NCBI RefSeq assembly: GCF_035046505.1
Contig: NC_089823.1
Location: 798,767 to 862,766 of the forward strand
DNA: 64,000 nucleotides
Direction of reading: 5' to 3'
Source: Tiliqua scincoides
Lineage: Eukaryota > Chordata > Lepidosauria > Squamata > Scincidae
Shown here: in pieces, positions 34,067 to 45,397 of the stretch
Position numbering within the stretch: position 1 is the first letter of the stretch
Layout of the letters: the number at the start of each line of letters is the position of its first letter
Notes under the pieces: generated by a model
What the model was told of the DNA's origin: nothing
Databases searched by the model: none
Seen by the model: the letters and a program-made list of their open reading frames with translations, nothing else
Translations under genes and position numbers: made by a program

Positions 34067-34649
34067 CAGTGGTTCCCAAACCTTTTAGCACTGGAACCCA
34101 CCTTTAAAAAAATAACACTCTGTTGGGACCCACCTAGCTGTATGAGACTAAAAAAAGTTTCATTTTATCAGCCAATCAAGCCTCTGTTTTTATCCTTTTT
34201 AATATTGGGGGGGGGGTTGCCTTGTGGAGCATTTGTCAAGCGCCACATTCATCAGATTGTGACCATTCTTCTGGCCTTGTGTTCCCTTTTGCCTGGCCTT
34301 TGGTAAGAACTGGGGCATGGTCACCTACTCATGAGTAAACACACACGTGTGGCTCAATTTTGCTTTCCATAAGGCTCAGTATATTTTCCTTGTCAGCTTT
34401 GGGGGGGGGGGAAGGGATTTTCTTCTAGTTTGCTGGAAGTGTTGAATGGTCCATTGACTTGTGAGTAAATGTGCACCTTTCTGGAACACCTAGACGCTGT
34501 TCCAGAACCATCATTCAGAGCACGATACCATAGTCTTTCGAGACTGAAGGTTGCCAACAAATGTGCACCTACTGCCCCTTTGGGTGTCAGCTTGTCAGTT
34601 TTGTAGCCCACCAAAAATTGGGTCCCAACTGACAATTTGGGAACCAGTG
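34067..34649. mobile_element. Non-autonomous hAT transposon
   Basis: Starts cagtggttcccaaac and ends atttgggaaccagtg, which are hAT inverted termini like those at 17959. Flanking 8-mers gtatgcac and gaatacac match at 6 of 8 positions and could be a worn target-site duplication. No transposase. It is interrupted by an 80-bp retroelement tail. Confidence 0.7.
34479..34558 (+). mobile_element. Severely truncated LINE tail nested in hAT
   Basis: An 80-bp insertion ending gagactgaaggttgccaac, matching the 3' end of the LINE at 62085-62764 (also sharing ctagacgctgt and ccagaacca). It is flanked by a perfect 12-bp target-site duplication, aaatgtgcacct (34467-34478 and 34559-34570). There is no poly-A: the end of the tail itself was the priming end. 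Confidence 0.85.
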
Positions 34650-36278
34650 GAATACACTCTAGCTGGGTCTCTATTACTGTTATTTTCAACAGCCTCCATG
34701 CACCCCAGAGACCTTTCGCATTGGCTTCTTTCTCACTAGTCTTTTGAACGTTGCCCTTGGAAGTCAAGGGTTTCATGCTTGGCGCTTTCCCCCTGACACG
34801 AATGTAGAAATGAACTGCAGCTGGGTCACAGTTCCCCAACAGCTTGGTAACATTTACATCCCGAACCTGAGTACCACACGTTCAGAGTCATGTGGGGTGC
34901 TGTGGGGCCCGAAGGCAGGGCTCTGCCCCAGGACCCCAGCAAACCAGTACTGGCAGTGGGGAGTGCAGGCATGTGCTTATTCTGGGAACAGAGCTGGGGG
35001 CAAGAGATTTCTAGAGAGCGTAGCCTGGCAGCTCCTCGTCTCTGGGCGATAAATAAAACATTGGTGGTTTTTACAATCAAGTGGTCACCACGGAGAAAGA
35101 AAATGGGAAGAACTCCCTGAGGGCACGGACTGCCTGCCAGTGGCACAGCCTGACTCAGGTGGTGGTGGACTCTGTGGCAGGAGGTTTCTGAGCAGAGGCC
35201 AGAGAGGGAGCCCCTGTCGGGGATGCTGCTGTGCTTGTGGGCAGCCAGGGGTTGCAGGTCCCTCTAGTCAGGGTGTGCTGGAGGAGCCAGCCACAGCCCT
35301 TTCTCTGCTCAACAGCGTGCAAAGGGCCTGTGCAGGACGGTGGTGCTCCGCCAGGTGGCCTCATTCGCCTGCTCCTAGTTTCAAGGCAAGGGCACCTCAT
35401 CGCTAGGCAGGGAAGCCACCTGGAATGGCGGGGAGAGGAAACACTCTCCAGCTGGGCTCTGCGTGAGCTGCACCTGAGTAGCTGTGCCCCAGAGCTGCTC
35501 TCAGTTTGCATGGCAGGGTGTCCAGGTGATCCTGGGGGCAAAGGGTGGGGGAGAGGCCAGCACTGCCGTGCCCTGCCTGTGAGCTGCTGGAGGCATCTGG
35601 CACTGCTGTTGGAGGGATGGACAAAATAAATGGATCTGGAGCCAGACCGTGAGGGGTTTGTTTAGCGCACCGTTGCTTCCGCTGGCCTGCAGAAAGTCTT
35701 GCTCAGACACACCTGGAGGTGATGCTCCAGAGACAGTCCCTTCCCTGGCAGTTCTGATGCTGCCCTTAAGGATATCCCCCGCCCTGCGAGTCAGCCGAGT
35801 GCTGCAGGCTGTGAATGAGGGACAGGACCAGGCACTCAAGGTCCTCGCAGCTTCCCTCACGTGTGCTGGAGCAGGACGTGGCCCTCACTCTCATGTATCT
35901 GTGCCTGGGCATCCCACACGGAGGTCTGGAGCTCACAGGGTCTACCTCCGCCAGGCGCGGCACAACCATAACGCGAGCAATGCCCTTGGCACAGAAAAGA
36001 CTGCATGCAAGCCCCACCCATGCCACCTGCACACTCCTTTCCCGCCACAGACACTCTGGGTGAAGCACAGAGTGCACCGGTGTGGGCAGGACTGGCTTTG
36101 CCTGCAGCCAGGAAGTCGGGCAGGCCGGAGAGTGCCAGGCCCGCCTCCCCAATGCGACCAGCAGAGCCTCTTCCCTGGAGGCACCAGCAAAGGAGCACCA
36201 GGCCAGGCCACTCTAATATCCACCATGCTGACTTTAGTGTGCCAGGTGACCCTACAAGAGGTAAAGCTAAATCTGTGG
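34650..36278. other. Intergenic, 3' side of UBQLN3-like gene
   Basis: No gene I can support; it would include the 3' UTR of the minus-strand ubiquilin gene. I did not find a convincing minus-strand AATAAA close to the stop. Confidence 0.4.
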
Positions 36279-38060
36279 CTAGGATGCACGGCTGTTGGTT
36301 AGCTTTTCAATTGCCGCTTCAATATCTCCCTCTGTGTCGATTAAGGCCTGCAGGTTCAGTTCCTGGTTCTGGAAGCCCATGGCGCGGAGCTGCTGCAGCT
36401 GGGCCTGGTAGGTGACGGTGGGCGCCTGCTCCATGTCTTCCTCCTCCTCTTCGGCGCCTGAGTTGCCGCTCTCGCTTTCCAGCTCCAGGACTTCCTCGGC
36501 AGAGAGGAGGCTCACCGTGTCCGAGGAGGGGCTTTCTCCCTCGTCCGAGTCTTCCATGCTTTCCGGCTCGACGTCTGGGTCCGTCAGGGCTTGGAGGAAA
36601 TCTGGCACCTCCCTGGTGAGGGTGAGCAGGCTCATCTGCAGCTGGAGAAGGGCCTGCATGGCTCTGGGGTTGGTCAGCAGTGCTGCAGCCTCCGACTTGG
36701 CCAGCCTGGTGGGGAGCTGCTGCGCCCATCCTGGAGGCGGAGGAACGCTGTGGCTTAAAGGGGAGTTGCAGTGGCTAAGGAAGAGCTGGGTGGGGCCGTC
36801 AGGCTTGGAGAGGGCGTTGGACATGTTCTGCATGAACTCCAGGTTCTCTGTGAGCTGGTGCACCATGTTCTGGATGCTTTCGGACTTGCTCAGACTGGGC
36901 CTGATTCCAGGGCCCAAGGCAAGCAGGATGTAGCCCTGCCCAGGGCTGGGGCTGGCGCTGCTCGTGTCACTGCTGCTGCTGCTGGACTGGGGCGCCCAGG
37001 GGTTGGGCAGTGGCTCCCTATTCTCCGTCCGGGCCAGAGGACTGAGCGTTCCCGAGGAGGGCTTGTTCTCAGTGGGGGCGAAGGGGTTGCTCTGGAACTG
37101 AGCTTGCACTGCGTTCAGCATGGGGGCCTCGATGTCATTGTAGAGCTGCTGCAAGGCGCTGTACCCGCCCGGGATGCTCTCCAGGTTGCTGAGGGCCCGG
37201 TCGTGGTTCCGGATGATCTCGTCCATCACGGCTGGGCTTGTGGCAATGTCAATCATTTCTCGCAGGAAGTCCGAGTTGTTGAGGATGTGGTTAATCTCCG
37301 GGTTCTGCTCCGCCAGCTGCTGCATCTGGGGGACGGACAGGATCATCTGCCGGACCTGCTCCGTGTCGCCAAAGAGGTTCTGCAGAAACGGGTGCTGCAT
37401 CACCTCGCTGATCAGCTCCTGCCGGGTCGCGTCCTGTTCCTGGACCTCGCTCACAAAGTCAGACACGTCCGTGGCATTCAGGCCCAGCACGTTCATGCCT
37501 GTGACCCCCACAAGGAAGCCCAGGAGGAGCGGGTTGCTGTTCAAGGCCGAGGCGTCCAGGTTCAGAGTGACCAGCTGCAGCAGCAGGTTCTCCATGGTCT
37601 GGGCCACCAGTTCATGGCAGGAGGTCATCAGCTCCTCAGGCTGGCTGTTCCACTCCAAGAGGTCCAGGCTGTGCTCGGGGAGCTCACTGGAGAGCAGCAG
37701 GCTCGCAGGGGGCACCTGCAGAAAGGCAGTGTTGGGCGCTGCTGCTGCTGCAACGCCCAGGGGCCCAGCGCTGTTCCCCAGAGGTCTCTTCTGTGACTTG
37801 ATGAAGAGGTGGACTTTGGAGCCATCGCCAATCTTGTGCTGCGCCAGGGTGTCCTGGTCTTTGAGGATCTCACCGGCAAAGATCAGTGACAGCTGCTCAG
37901 GGGGGGTCTGGAATCGCTCAGAGATGAGCTTCTTGAAGTCCTGGACCATGGTGGTTTCAGCCACTTCAAACTGCTCCTTGCGCTTGAGAGTCTTGACGGT
38001 CACTTTGACGACCTGATAGCCGGCGGCAGCCCTTGGGGACTTCTTCTTGCTCTCAGACAT
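36279..38060 (-). CDS. UBQLN3: Ubiquilin, UBQLN3-like, full UBL-STI1-UBA
   Basis: Intronless 593-aa ubiquilin, a cytosolic shuttle linking ubiquitinated or hydrophobic clients to the proteasome. The N-terminal ubiquitin-like domain (about 15-90) includes [12 protein letters not shown] and [15 protein letters not shown] middle STI1-type region (about 200-290) has [17 protein letters not shown] and [13 protein letters not shown] at 291-303. An acidic, Ser-rich stretch (about 495-545) precedes a C-terminal UBA (about 551-590) with the conserved MGF loop ([16 protein letters not shown]). Complete domain order and position next to OR52 genes match mammalian UBQLN3, a testis gene with an uninterrupted coding exon. 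Two more ubiquilins lie upstream in the same orientation. Paired CRE-like sites lie 277 bp upstream. The frame is intact. The symbol is by synteny plus domain content; a lineage-specific paralogue is possible. Confidence 0.88.
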   Translation of the reverse strand: MSESKKKSPRAAAGYQVVKVTVKTLKRKEQFEVAETTMVQDFKKLISERFQTPPEQLSLIFAGEILKDQDTLAQHKIGDGSKVHLFIKSQKRPLGNSAGPLGVAAAAAPNTAFLQVPPASLLLSSELPEHSLDLLEWNSQPEELMTSCHELVAQTMENLLLQLVTLNLDASALNSNPLLLGFLVGVTGMNVLGLNATDVSDFVSEVQEQDATRQELISEVMQHPFLQNLFGDTEQVRQMILSVPQMQQLAEQNPEINHILNNSDFLREMIDIATSPAVMDEIIRNHDRALSNLESIPGGYSALQQLYNDIEAPMLNAVQAQFQSNPFAPTENKPSSGTLSPLARTENREPLPNPWAPQSSSSSSDTSSASPSPGQGYILLALGPGIRPSLSKSESIQNMVHQLTENLEFMQNMSNALSKPDGPTQLFLSHCNSPLSHSVPPPPGWAQQLPTRLAKSEAAALLTNPRAMQALLQLQMSLLTLTREVPDFLQALTDPDVEPESMEDSDEGESPSSDTVSLLSAEEVLELESESGNSGAEEEEEDMEQAPTVTYQAQLQQLRAMGFQNQELNLQALIDTEGDIEAAIEKLTNSRAS

Positions 38061-38337
38061 CGCTGCTCAAAGGCCTCACCAGCAGAGGTGCAGGGAGAAG
38101 GAGGGAGGTGGGGGGCCTGCCCTGTGTTTTGAGGCTTGATGCAGTCAAGAGGTGGGAAGGGGCCCAGTGGTCTGCTGCCCCCCTGTGTCTCAACACCAGC
38201 CAAGGCCAGAGCGCACATACCAGCAAGATGTTGTCTTTCTCTCCCACTGGCTCACAACCTGGCAGGGGCCTTCATGTTCCTCTTCTCCCCCTGCTGCTCC
38301 CCATGGCCATTCCCTCTCTGTGAACTGGGCTGGACTG

Positions 38338-38357
38338 TGACGTCACTGCTGACCTCA
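38338..38357 (-). promoter_or_regulatory. Paired CRE-like sites, UBQLN3-like promoter
   Basis: On the plus strand TGACGTCA (38338-38345) and TGACCTCA (38350-38357) are separated by 4 bp. The first is the perfect palindromic CREB/CREM site. Read toward the gene the start-proximal copy is TGACGTCACAG. It lies 277 bp before the start codon. The same 8-4-8 layout precedes both other ubiquilin genes. Confidence 0.72.
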
Positions 38358-41300
38358 TAAAGAGGTGTGAGGCCATTGGTGGGTTACACTTCCTTGCCCC
38401 CCCAATAAAGTTTGAAAGCCAATCCACCCGCCCTCCGCCACACCCCTGTGTTCTGAGCAGCCTGGCAATGGTCTTGCAAAGGGCAGAGGCCCCATGACAC
38501 CTGGAGGGCTGTCCCCTCCCCTTCTGAATGCCACACACCTGCCTGCCCCCTCCCAGACTGGAATCCCCCGTGGGAAACTTGCTGGGTGTGAAGCTCTGTG
38601 AGACTTGCGGAGAGCATCTCAGGGCAGCAAGCACCAGAGTCCTGCTCGTGCAGCTCTTCTCCAGGGCACACGTGGCTCTTTGGTTGCCAGATCTTATCGG
38701 TCAGCGGGTGTGTTGGCAGCCCAGAAGGTTGGCTTCTGCCACAGAAGGGATGTGACTGTGCCTTGGCAGAACTGAAGAGCAAAGCTGGGAGGCAAGTAGG
38801 TGAAGAGGGCCTTCCCGACCCATTGGGGAGCATCCTAGTGAGCCACTTTCTGGGCACATGAAGCAACCGACTGTGGGGCCCTAGTGCTGCAAGGAGAACA
38901 AACCGGATCATGCCTGAGGTCAAGGAGGTGGCTGCCCAAGCCTCCAGCCCTAGCGAAGTATGATGGAGATTGAATGCAGGAGGTCCTCGAGGAGAGATGC
39001 CCCGGGGCCTCAATCTGCCTGAGACATCCCAGGCTTGGTGTCCCACCAGCATCTCCAGTGGGGAAACCCTTCATGGCCTGGCAGCAGCCCCTTGTACGTC
39101 CCGTCTACCGAGATTAACTGCTGCTGCCAACAGCCACTCAGCGCTGACCCTTCCCCAGTCTCTGGCCTCCATATGGAAAGTGTCCTAAGTCCCAGTGGCC
39201 CTCACTGCTGAGAAACCTGAGAGGCGTGAGCTGTAGGGTGGAGGCATTCGCAACCCTGCCACCCAGGGAGGGAATGCACATTGAATTGACCACGGCCAGT
39301 GCACATGTGGCTCGTGGAGAGAAACAGGAAGGCTGGGTCTGGCTGCATGCTGGGAGACACCACTGACGCAGGAGCTCAGCAAGAGAACGAGTGGCTTGTG
39401 GAGGACATGGAGACGCCCAGGTCAAATGGGAGGCTGGCTGTTTTGCATGGACTCCCCCATGGTAGGCCTGTGGGTGGGATGTGATGATCCCCAAGGCCCC
39501 TTCCTTGTGGATCAGCCGTGCATTCTTTGGAAACAAAAGAAGAGGTTTCCTGAGAAAGGCCAGGGGCCCGGAATCCTCTTTTACCATCAACAGGACAACT
39601 AGGTGTGAACTCGGACAAGGCATTCTGTTCATCTTGGCACAAGGGGCAACAAATATCCAGGCTGGGACACACAGCAGTGTGGACACGGTGGCTTGTGCTC
39701 ACATGGTTAACAGGACACGAGTTCCACCAAGTGGCTTCCTGAATTGTCCAGTAATAATCCAGAAGGTCCAGCAAGGTGGATTCAGGGCCTGTTCACAACA
39801 CAGTTTGGGAGGGGTGTTGACGCCTTTCCCCGCACCAGTCAAGTGGGACAAGTTGTCTTGTGGGAATGTCCTGCACCTGGAACAATTGCACTTTGCTGGG
39901 ATGCAGCAACCTGGGCTGCAACCCAATGCACATCTAACTGGAGTAAGTCTCATTAAACTCACTGGGCCTGACCTTTGAGGAGACAGGCGCAGGATTACGT
40001 GGCTGCCATTTTCTTTTTTGAATACTGGAGGGCGCGCTCCTCTCATGGGGACTCCCGCTTCCCAAGTAGAGGTGAGAACGGAACCTCCTGTTAGGTGTCT
40101 CCAGCCCCTGGAACTCAGAGGTAGGCTGCCTTGAGGCAGGGAGGCTCTGCAGAACCATTGGGACTAGGAGCTGCTGGGAGACCTCTCCTCCCCCTCCTCC
40201 CTGCCTTAAAGGCAAAGGCAAGCAGGCAGATTGGTGGTGTGCAGGCCTGCAAGCGAACAGGGAGGGCTGGCAGGCCACAGGACACACCCAGCTGTCTTTA
40301 CTGCCTGCAAGGCCTGGCTTGCAGAGCAGAGGGGCTCCCTTCCGCAGCCTTTCTGGGCCGAACTGGAAAGGGAAACCAAGCTCCAGGTCGTGGAAGGCAG
40401 GCAGCTGAAGGCACTCCGAGACCCGCCTCTGCTCAAGGGCAGCATCTGACCGCCAGTCAGCTGCACTGACCCTCTCCCTCCCAGACTGGCTCAGTCCCCA
40501 GGCAGCTTTGGCTTTCTTTCTGCCACTGGAGGAGAACCTGGCTGCGCTTCTGGGACCGAGAAGGCAGCTGAGGACCTGCTTCTGGGGGAAGTCTGGCAGC
40601 AGCAAGCGCGCCCCTCCCTCCCCGCAGCCCAGAGGCTTCTGCTGATGCACTAAACTGCAATGCCTGGCTGGCACAGAGGCATCACCGGGGCTGGTGTCAC
40701 CCAGTGCGGTAACTCCTGGCGGCACCCCATGGACCGCCTCACTAATGTAATAATGCAGTAATGAACAGCAACAATAACTGTAAATAACGTGTCAGTGCTT
40801 TTGAAGCCACAATTCAAACTTAAACCCCGAGAATGTGTTCTCATCGATGTTCTGTGGGCAGCAGGTTGCGTGTGCAGCCATCCTGACAAGCGCTTAAACA
40901 AAGCGTGACCCGGAATGATTGAATAGATGGGGTCCCTCCCTGCATTTTATGCGCATTGAACTTTGCCATCTTTTACATTAAATGCCCATCAATGTTCATG
41001 AGTTCACTTGTATCTATTAGAGGTTGGCTATATCAGGTGGGTTGATCCAGGCCCAAACGTTTGTACTTAGGAGGAAAAGGTCCCCTGGCTCCATCAGAAG
41101 CAGTGCTTGAAAAAGACCCTGCTATTTTTACAAGAGCCCAGTAAAAGCTTCCCTACATCTTAAATCACCCTCCAAAAGAAGACAATTAAACAGTGTAACT
41201 CCATTGGGAGGCATGTATGACATCAGTCTGATGAATACGCTTCGTTGTACACACATTCCTGGAAGTATAATTAAAGTCCTGTATATGTGAGTTGGGAGGT

Positions 41301-41801
41301 GGAATTGGTTTTTGAAATCAATGAGATGTCTAATTCCCCCTCCTTTGTGATGCGAAGCTTTCCTAGTGGTACTAACTCACAAGGCTGTCATGAAAATAGA
41401 AAGGGAAGGAGAAGAATTATGTACAGCACTCTGAGCTCCTTGGATATAAGGGTAGGATATAAACGTCATAGACAAGTGCTATGTATTTGAAAACACAAAG
41501 AACACAGATAAATATATACACTGAAATATCCTCAGAGGCATTAAATAACCTGACCACTAAAAGACTTTTGGCTTACAACAGTTAAGGAAAAGCCTCACTC
41601 TGTCTCCGTTTTGTAGCTTTCTCTTTCACAGAGAGATTGTGGCTGATTCCAAAATGATTCCCACTTGGAAGTTCCAGGAACCATTTCATTTGCATGTTAT
41701 TTTTCTCCAGCCTCTTCCAGAACTAAAGGCAGTTTGATTACTCACTCACCCCACATGGGATAAACCACCAAGGTGCTAAAGGGCTTTATGAAACTCTAGA
41801 A
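38358..41801. other. Intergenic between ubiquilin genes, left part
   Basis: No gene. Mostly unique and GC-rich up to about 40.7 kb, then A+T-richer unique sequence (40.75-41.8 kb) that includes a worn SINE at 41345-41475. Function unknown. Confidence 0.4.
41345..41475 (+). mobile_element. Decayed Sauria-like SINE tail
   Basis: Retains the 3' half of the SINE (tcacaaggctgtcatg, ctctgagctccttggatat, ggataTaaacg). The head is not recognisable. Confidence 0.5.
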
Positions 41802-42480
41802 TGGCAGTTCTCAAACTCACAACCAAGAACCAAGGTAAGTCTTGGCGGGGGTGAGGGATTGGCGATGATGTGATGGAACAATTGCGCCACTGCCAGGGAC
41901 ACAGGGGCTTCTTTTTTACTTACCTGTCTTCAGCAGCTTCTGGGGAGGGATGTGGGGTGCCCCGCAGAGCCCTCTGCAGGGATCCCCGCACCTCCAAATC
42001 AACAAATGTGCTTGTGGGTCTCAATTGCATTTCTTAAATGTTTTAAGGGGCAGGGAGTGCTGCAGAGGTAAGTAAAAAACAAGCCTGAGGCACAATCCTT
42101 ACAATCACATTGTCTCCCGCCTGTGCCCCTTAACCAGTGGCTGACCTCCTTCCCTCAAGGCACCCCAGTTCTGCAATGGTGCCCCAGCCCAAAGCTGCCC
42201 CCCACTCACCTGGAGTGAAAACGGAGCCTCATGTGCCTCCAGGACAACTGGGGAAGCCATCGGAGGCTTCCCTGCAATCTTAAACTGTGCTTCTGGCAAA
42301 CCGGAAGCACCATTTAAGACTGAGCCGGGAGCCTCAGGAAGACTTCCTGCGTGGTCCTAGAGGCGCGCGGGCTCTGCGCCTGGGGCATTTGCCACATTCA
42401 GGTCCGCTGCTGCCCTTAACAGAACAGAGGCAGGTCTTCTTGGGCTGGTGAGTCGCGACCCTCTGGTTTGAGAACCCCTG
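41802..42480. mobile_element. Non-autonomous hAT transposon
   Basis: About 680 bp starting tggcagttctcaaact and ending gtttgagaacccctg. An 8-bp target-site duplication, ctctagaa (41794-41801) and ctctagag (42481-42488), matches at 7 of 8 bases. No transposase frame. Confidence 0.75.
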
Positions 42481-42488
42481 CTCTAGAG

Positions 42489-45397
42489 AACAATAGCAGA
42501 GCCCTGGAAGTTGCACGGGTACTTTATCTATTAGCATATATGAACATCCTCCGAGAAAACAAAATGTACCATGAACTGCACAGCAAAAAGGAAATCAGCC
42601 CCATGTCAGGCTCCCTGTCTCCCTTTGCTGTAGCTCACTGCACAACAAGTCTGTAGGCACCATCAAGCATTCTGACCAGGTGGCATCAAATAGCGTTCCA
42701 GATCTTGCTGTCCCTGGCCAGGACATTTGCAAGTTGGCTGCAGGCATATATATGCAAATGAAAAGGACTGGAAATTTGCCTGGTATCAATGGACAGAACG
42801 CTAACAGTGCAGTATCCCTTCTGCAAAACGCCCACACCACCAAGCTTCCCCATCCTGGCAAGCGCAAGGATGACGTGACCAGCATATCCAAGGGCAGAGC
42901 TGCACCTGTGACTACACAGCAGGGATTCAGTACAACATGCTACCACTAGCCAGCAGAGCTACACAAACACCTGGTCAGAGAAGGCCAATTCACACCCACC
43001 CTTTGCAGATGAGGGACATTGAAATGAAGAAACAAGCAATCAGCACAAATGGAAAAATGACTGGCAATTGTCCTTGTTGCTGGTCACTCACCTCCCGCCA
43101 CCCAGTGCCTGTCCGTGGCTGCCTGCAGCCACCTTGGAGCTACGTCCTGCATCTACAGAGGCCATTTGGAAACTTTTGGAGCATCCACAGCAACTCTGAA
43201 GCTATCCAGAAACGATCGGCTGCCATTTTTAAGCGGCCATTTTAACACCCACAGCCATATGAATGAGGATAAGGTAAAATTTTATTTATGAGTTATTTTG
43301 GTGATGCCTGGTGCAGTCAGCACCCCCCGCATGCCCCTGGTGGCACCCCTGGCAAGACTGGTGCTCCCAGGAAAACTTCCTGGCACACGCCCAGAAGCTG
43401 GCCGTGCACCACCTGCTCTCTTGTGCGCTGCTTCTGGCTGCAGAGACGGAAACTGCCAGAGGAAGACACCTCTCGCTCAGCCAGTCCTGCAGTCCGCAGC
43501 AGGCTTCGCTTTCGCAGCCACCCCTGCAGGCACTGCCAGGACAAACCTACTGGGCCCGTCTGTACCCCAAGCAGGTCCCCCAGGCTTCTCTGCTGGGTGG
43601 GCACCCCTGTCCAGCTCTGCACCCAACCGCCTCCTCCTTGCTGCATGTGCTCTGTCTGAGGCCACAGTGGGGAGAGCGCCAGCAGCAGGGAAGACACGAG
43701 GACGAAGCAGCCCCAGGTCCGGGCGGAGCTCAGCCTCTTGCTCTTCTGCGCACAACACCCCCTCCCCAGTTTTCTCCACCCCCCTCCTTCTGTCCCCTCA
43801 GCTTGCTCAAGCTCAGCCCCCTGCTTTTCCGTCCCTCCTTGGCCTGACCCCCAGCTCCCCCAACTTCCCTTATCTTGTCCCTTATTCCCCTACTCCCCTA
43901 GTAGGCAGGCAGACCCGGTGGCAGTGGGTGGGAGGGGTTGTTCCCCTGTGACCTGCCTGTGCAGCCCTCCTGCCTCCCTCTCCTGCCCTCCTAGAGCCCC
44001 TTCAGGCTGCCTCCCACAACACTCCTGTGAACAAGACCTGCCAGGGAGTGGCCACCAATCATGGGCACCCTGGAGGTGCAGTGATTTGCCATGCAGATCA
44101 CACTGCCCACTCTCGAGTCACCTGGTGACTTGACTCTGGCCCTTCTTCCGGCTGGGATTCTGGGCTGCTGGGCCATGCACAGCCACTGCCTGGTGGGGGA
44201 GACTCACCTCCGTGTGGCTCCCTGCGAGGCTCCAGGTTGCAGGCCTCTGCTTCGCTCTGCCTTCAGGGACTGGCCATGGCCTGAGCAGGTGGGAGCCGTG
44301 CTGGTCCCAGGAACGCCAGTGGCTAAGGTTCCCCCTGCAGGTGCAGGGGAGAGGAGGAGACCTGATGCCAGGTCTCAGGGAGAGTTTGAACCACAGTAGG
44401 TCTTTGTGGGGGTGCGGGAAGGCAGTGACGTGATCCCCAGGATCGTGTCGCTAAGGGGGGCTGCAGGGACTGGGATGTGCTCACCAGTCCCTGCAGCAGC
44501 CTGTCAGGGGTGCGGGGAGCCCCGTGCGAGTGTCTGCAGGCTCCCCAGTTGGTCAAAAGCGAAAGCGGAGCAAGCCCAGGACTGCCGCTGCTGCAGGGAC
44601 TGACGAGCGCATCCCAGTCCCTGCAGCCCCGTTAGCGGTACGATCCTGGGGATCGCGTCGCTGCCTCCTCCCTGCCTCCTTGCTGCCCCTGCCCCTTAAG
44701 GGGGCAGAGGCCAGGGCCTTCAGGCTGGCGTCACAACGCCCCAGTTTGAAAACCACTGCCCTATGCCTACCTTGGCATCTCGCTTGGCATCGCCACGGAG
44801 CAGGCATGGTTGACCGAGGCACCTCCTGCCCTGCCTCAGCAGCTTGCAGGGGGGAGGAGAGGCACCATCACCACCGCACCCTCCAGAAGTGGGATCCCCA
44901 ACATGTGGAACAGCAACGGGGCGAGCTGGGGAGCAAGAACCTGCGCCCCTGGAACCCCCAGTGTTGAGGCCAAGAAGGTCTGAGAAGAAGACCTTCTTCC
45001 CACCCAGCTTCTTTCTCCCCATCACCTCTGCGCATGGGGCGGGGGGGGGAGCCTGCAGGCTGTGGGATTCCACAGTGCCCAGCGGAAGGGGCAGGCTCAA
45101 CAGAGGCTTCAGAGAGGCAGGCCAGGAAGGCAGCATTGTTGCTTTTGTTTATCGTGCTGGGCTGGCCATTGGAGCCCACAAGTGTCACCCCCAACGGAAG
45201 GAGACCCCCTGCTTCTTCACTGCGGTGCTGCTGCTGGCACAGTTCCGGCACCCCCAGCAGTTCGACCACAACAGGATCCCCACCCCCTGAGCAGCGACTC
45301 CTTTCCGCTCCAGAACGGGATCTCTGGGGCTTGGTGGGGCTGCCCTCGAGACTGCCTGCTGCAGCCCGTGCAGGAAGCAGAGGGGCTGGCCGGAGTC
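42489..45397. other. Intergenic between ubiquilin genes, right part
   Basis: No gene. It contains a large inverted repeat at 44421-44665 and a hAT-like end near 44733-44755 (cagtttgaaaaccactg). Confidence 0.4.
44421..44665. repeat. Large imperfect inverted repeat (hairpin)
   Basis: Arm 44421-44503 pairs with the reverse complement of 44581-44665, sharing gatccccaggatcgt and ggctgcagggactgggat, around a loop of roughly 75 bp. Each arm also contains a smaller palindrome, tgcagggactg...cagtccctgca. A hAT-like terminus lies shortly to the right, so this may be the core of a fold-back MITE. Confidence 0.7.

Noticed and set aside
36771-38016. Plus-strand frames of 280-341 codons opposite the UBQLN3-like gene
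   Set aside because: Shadows of the ubiquilin coding sequence on the other strand; no independent domain.
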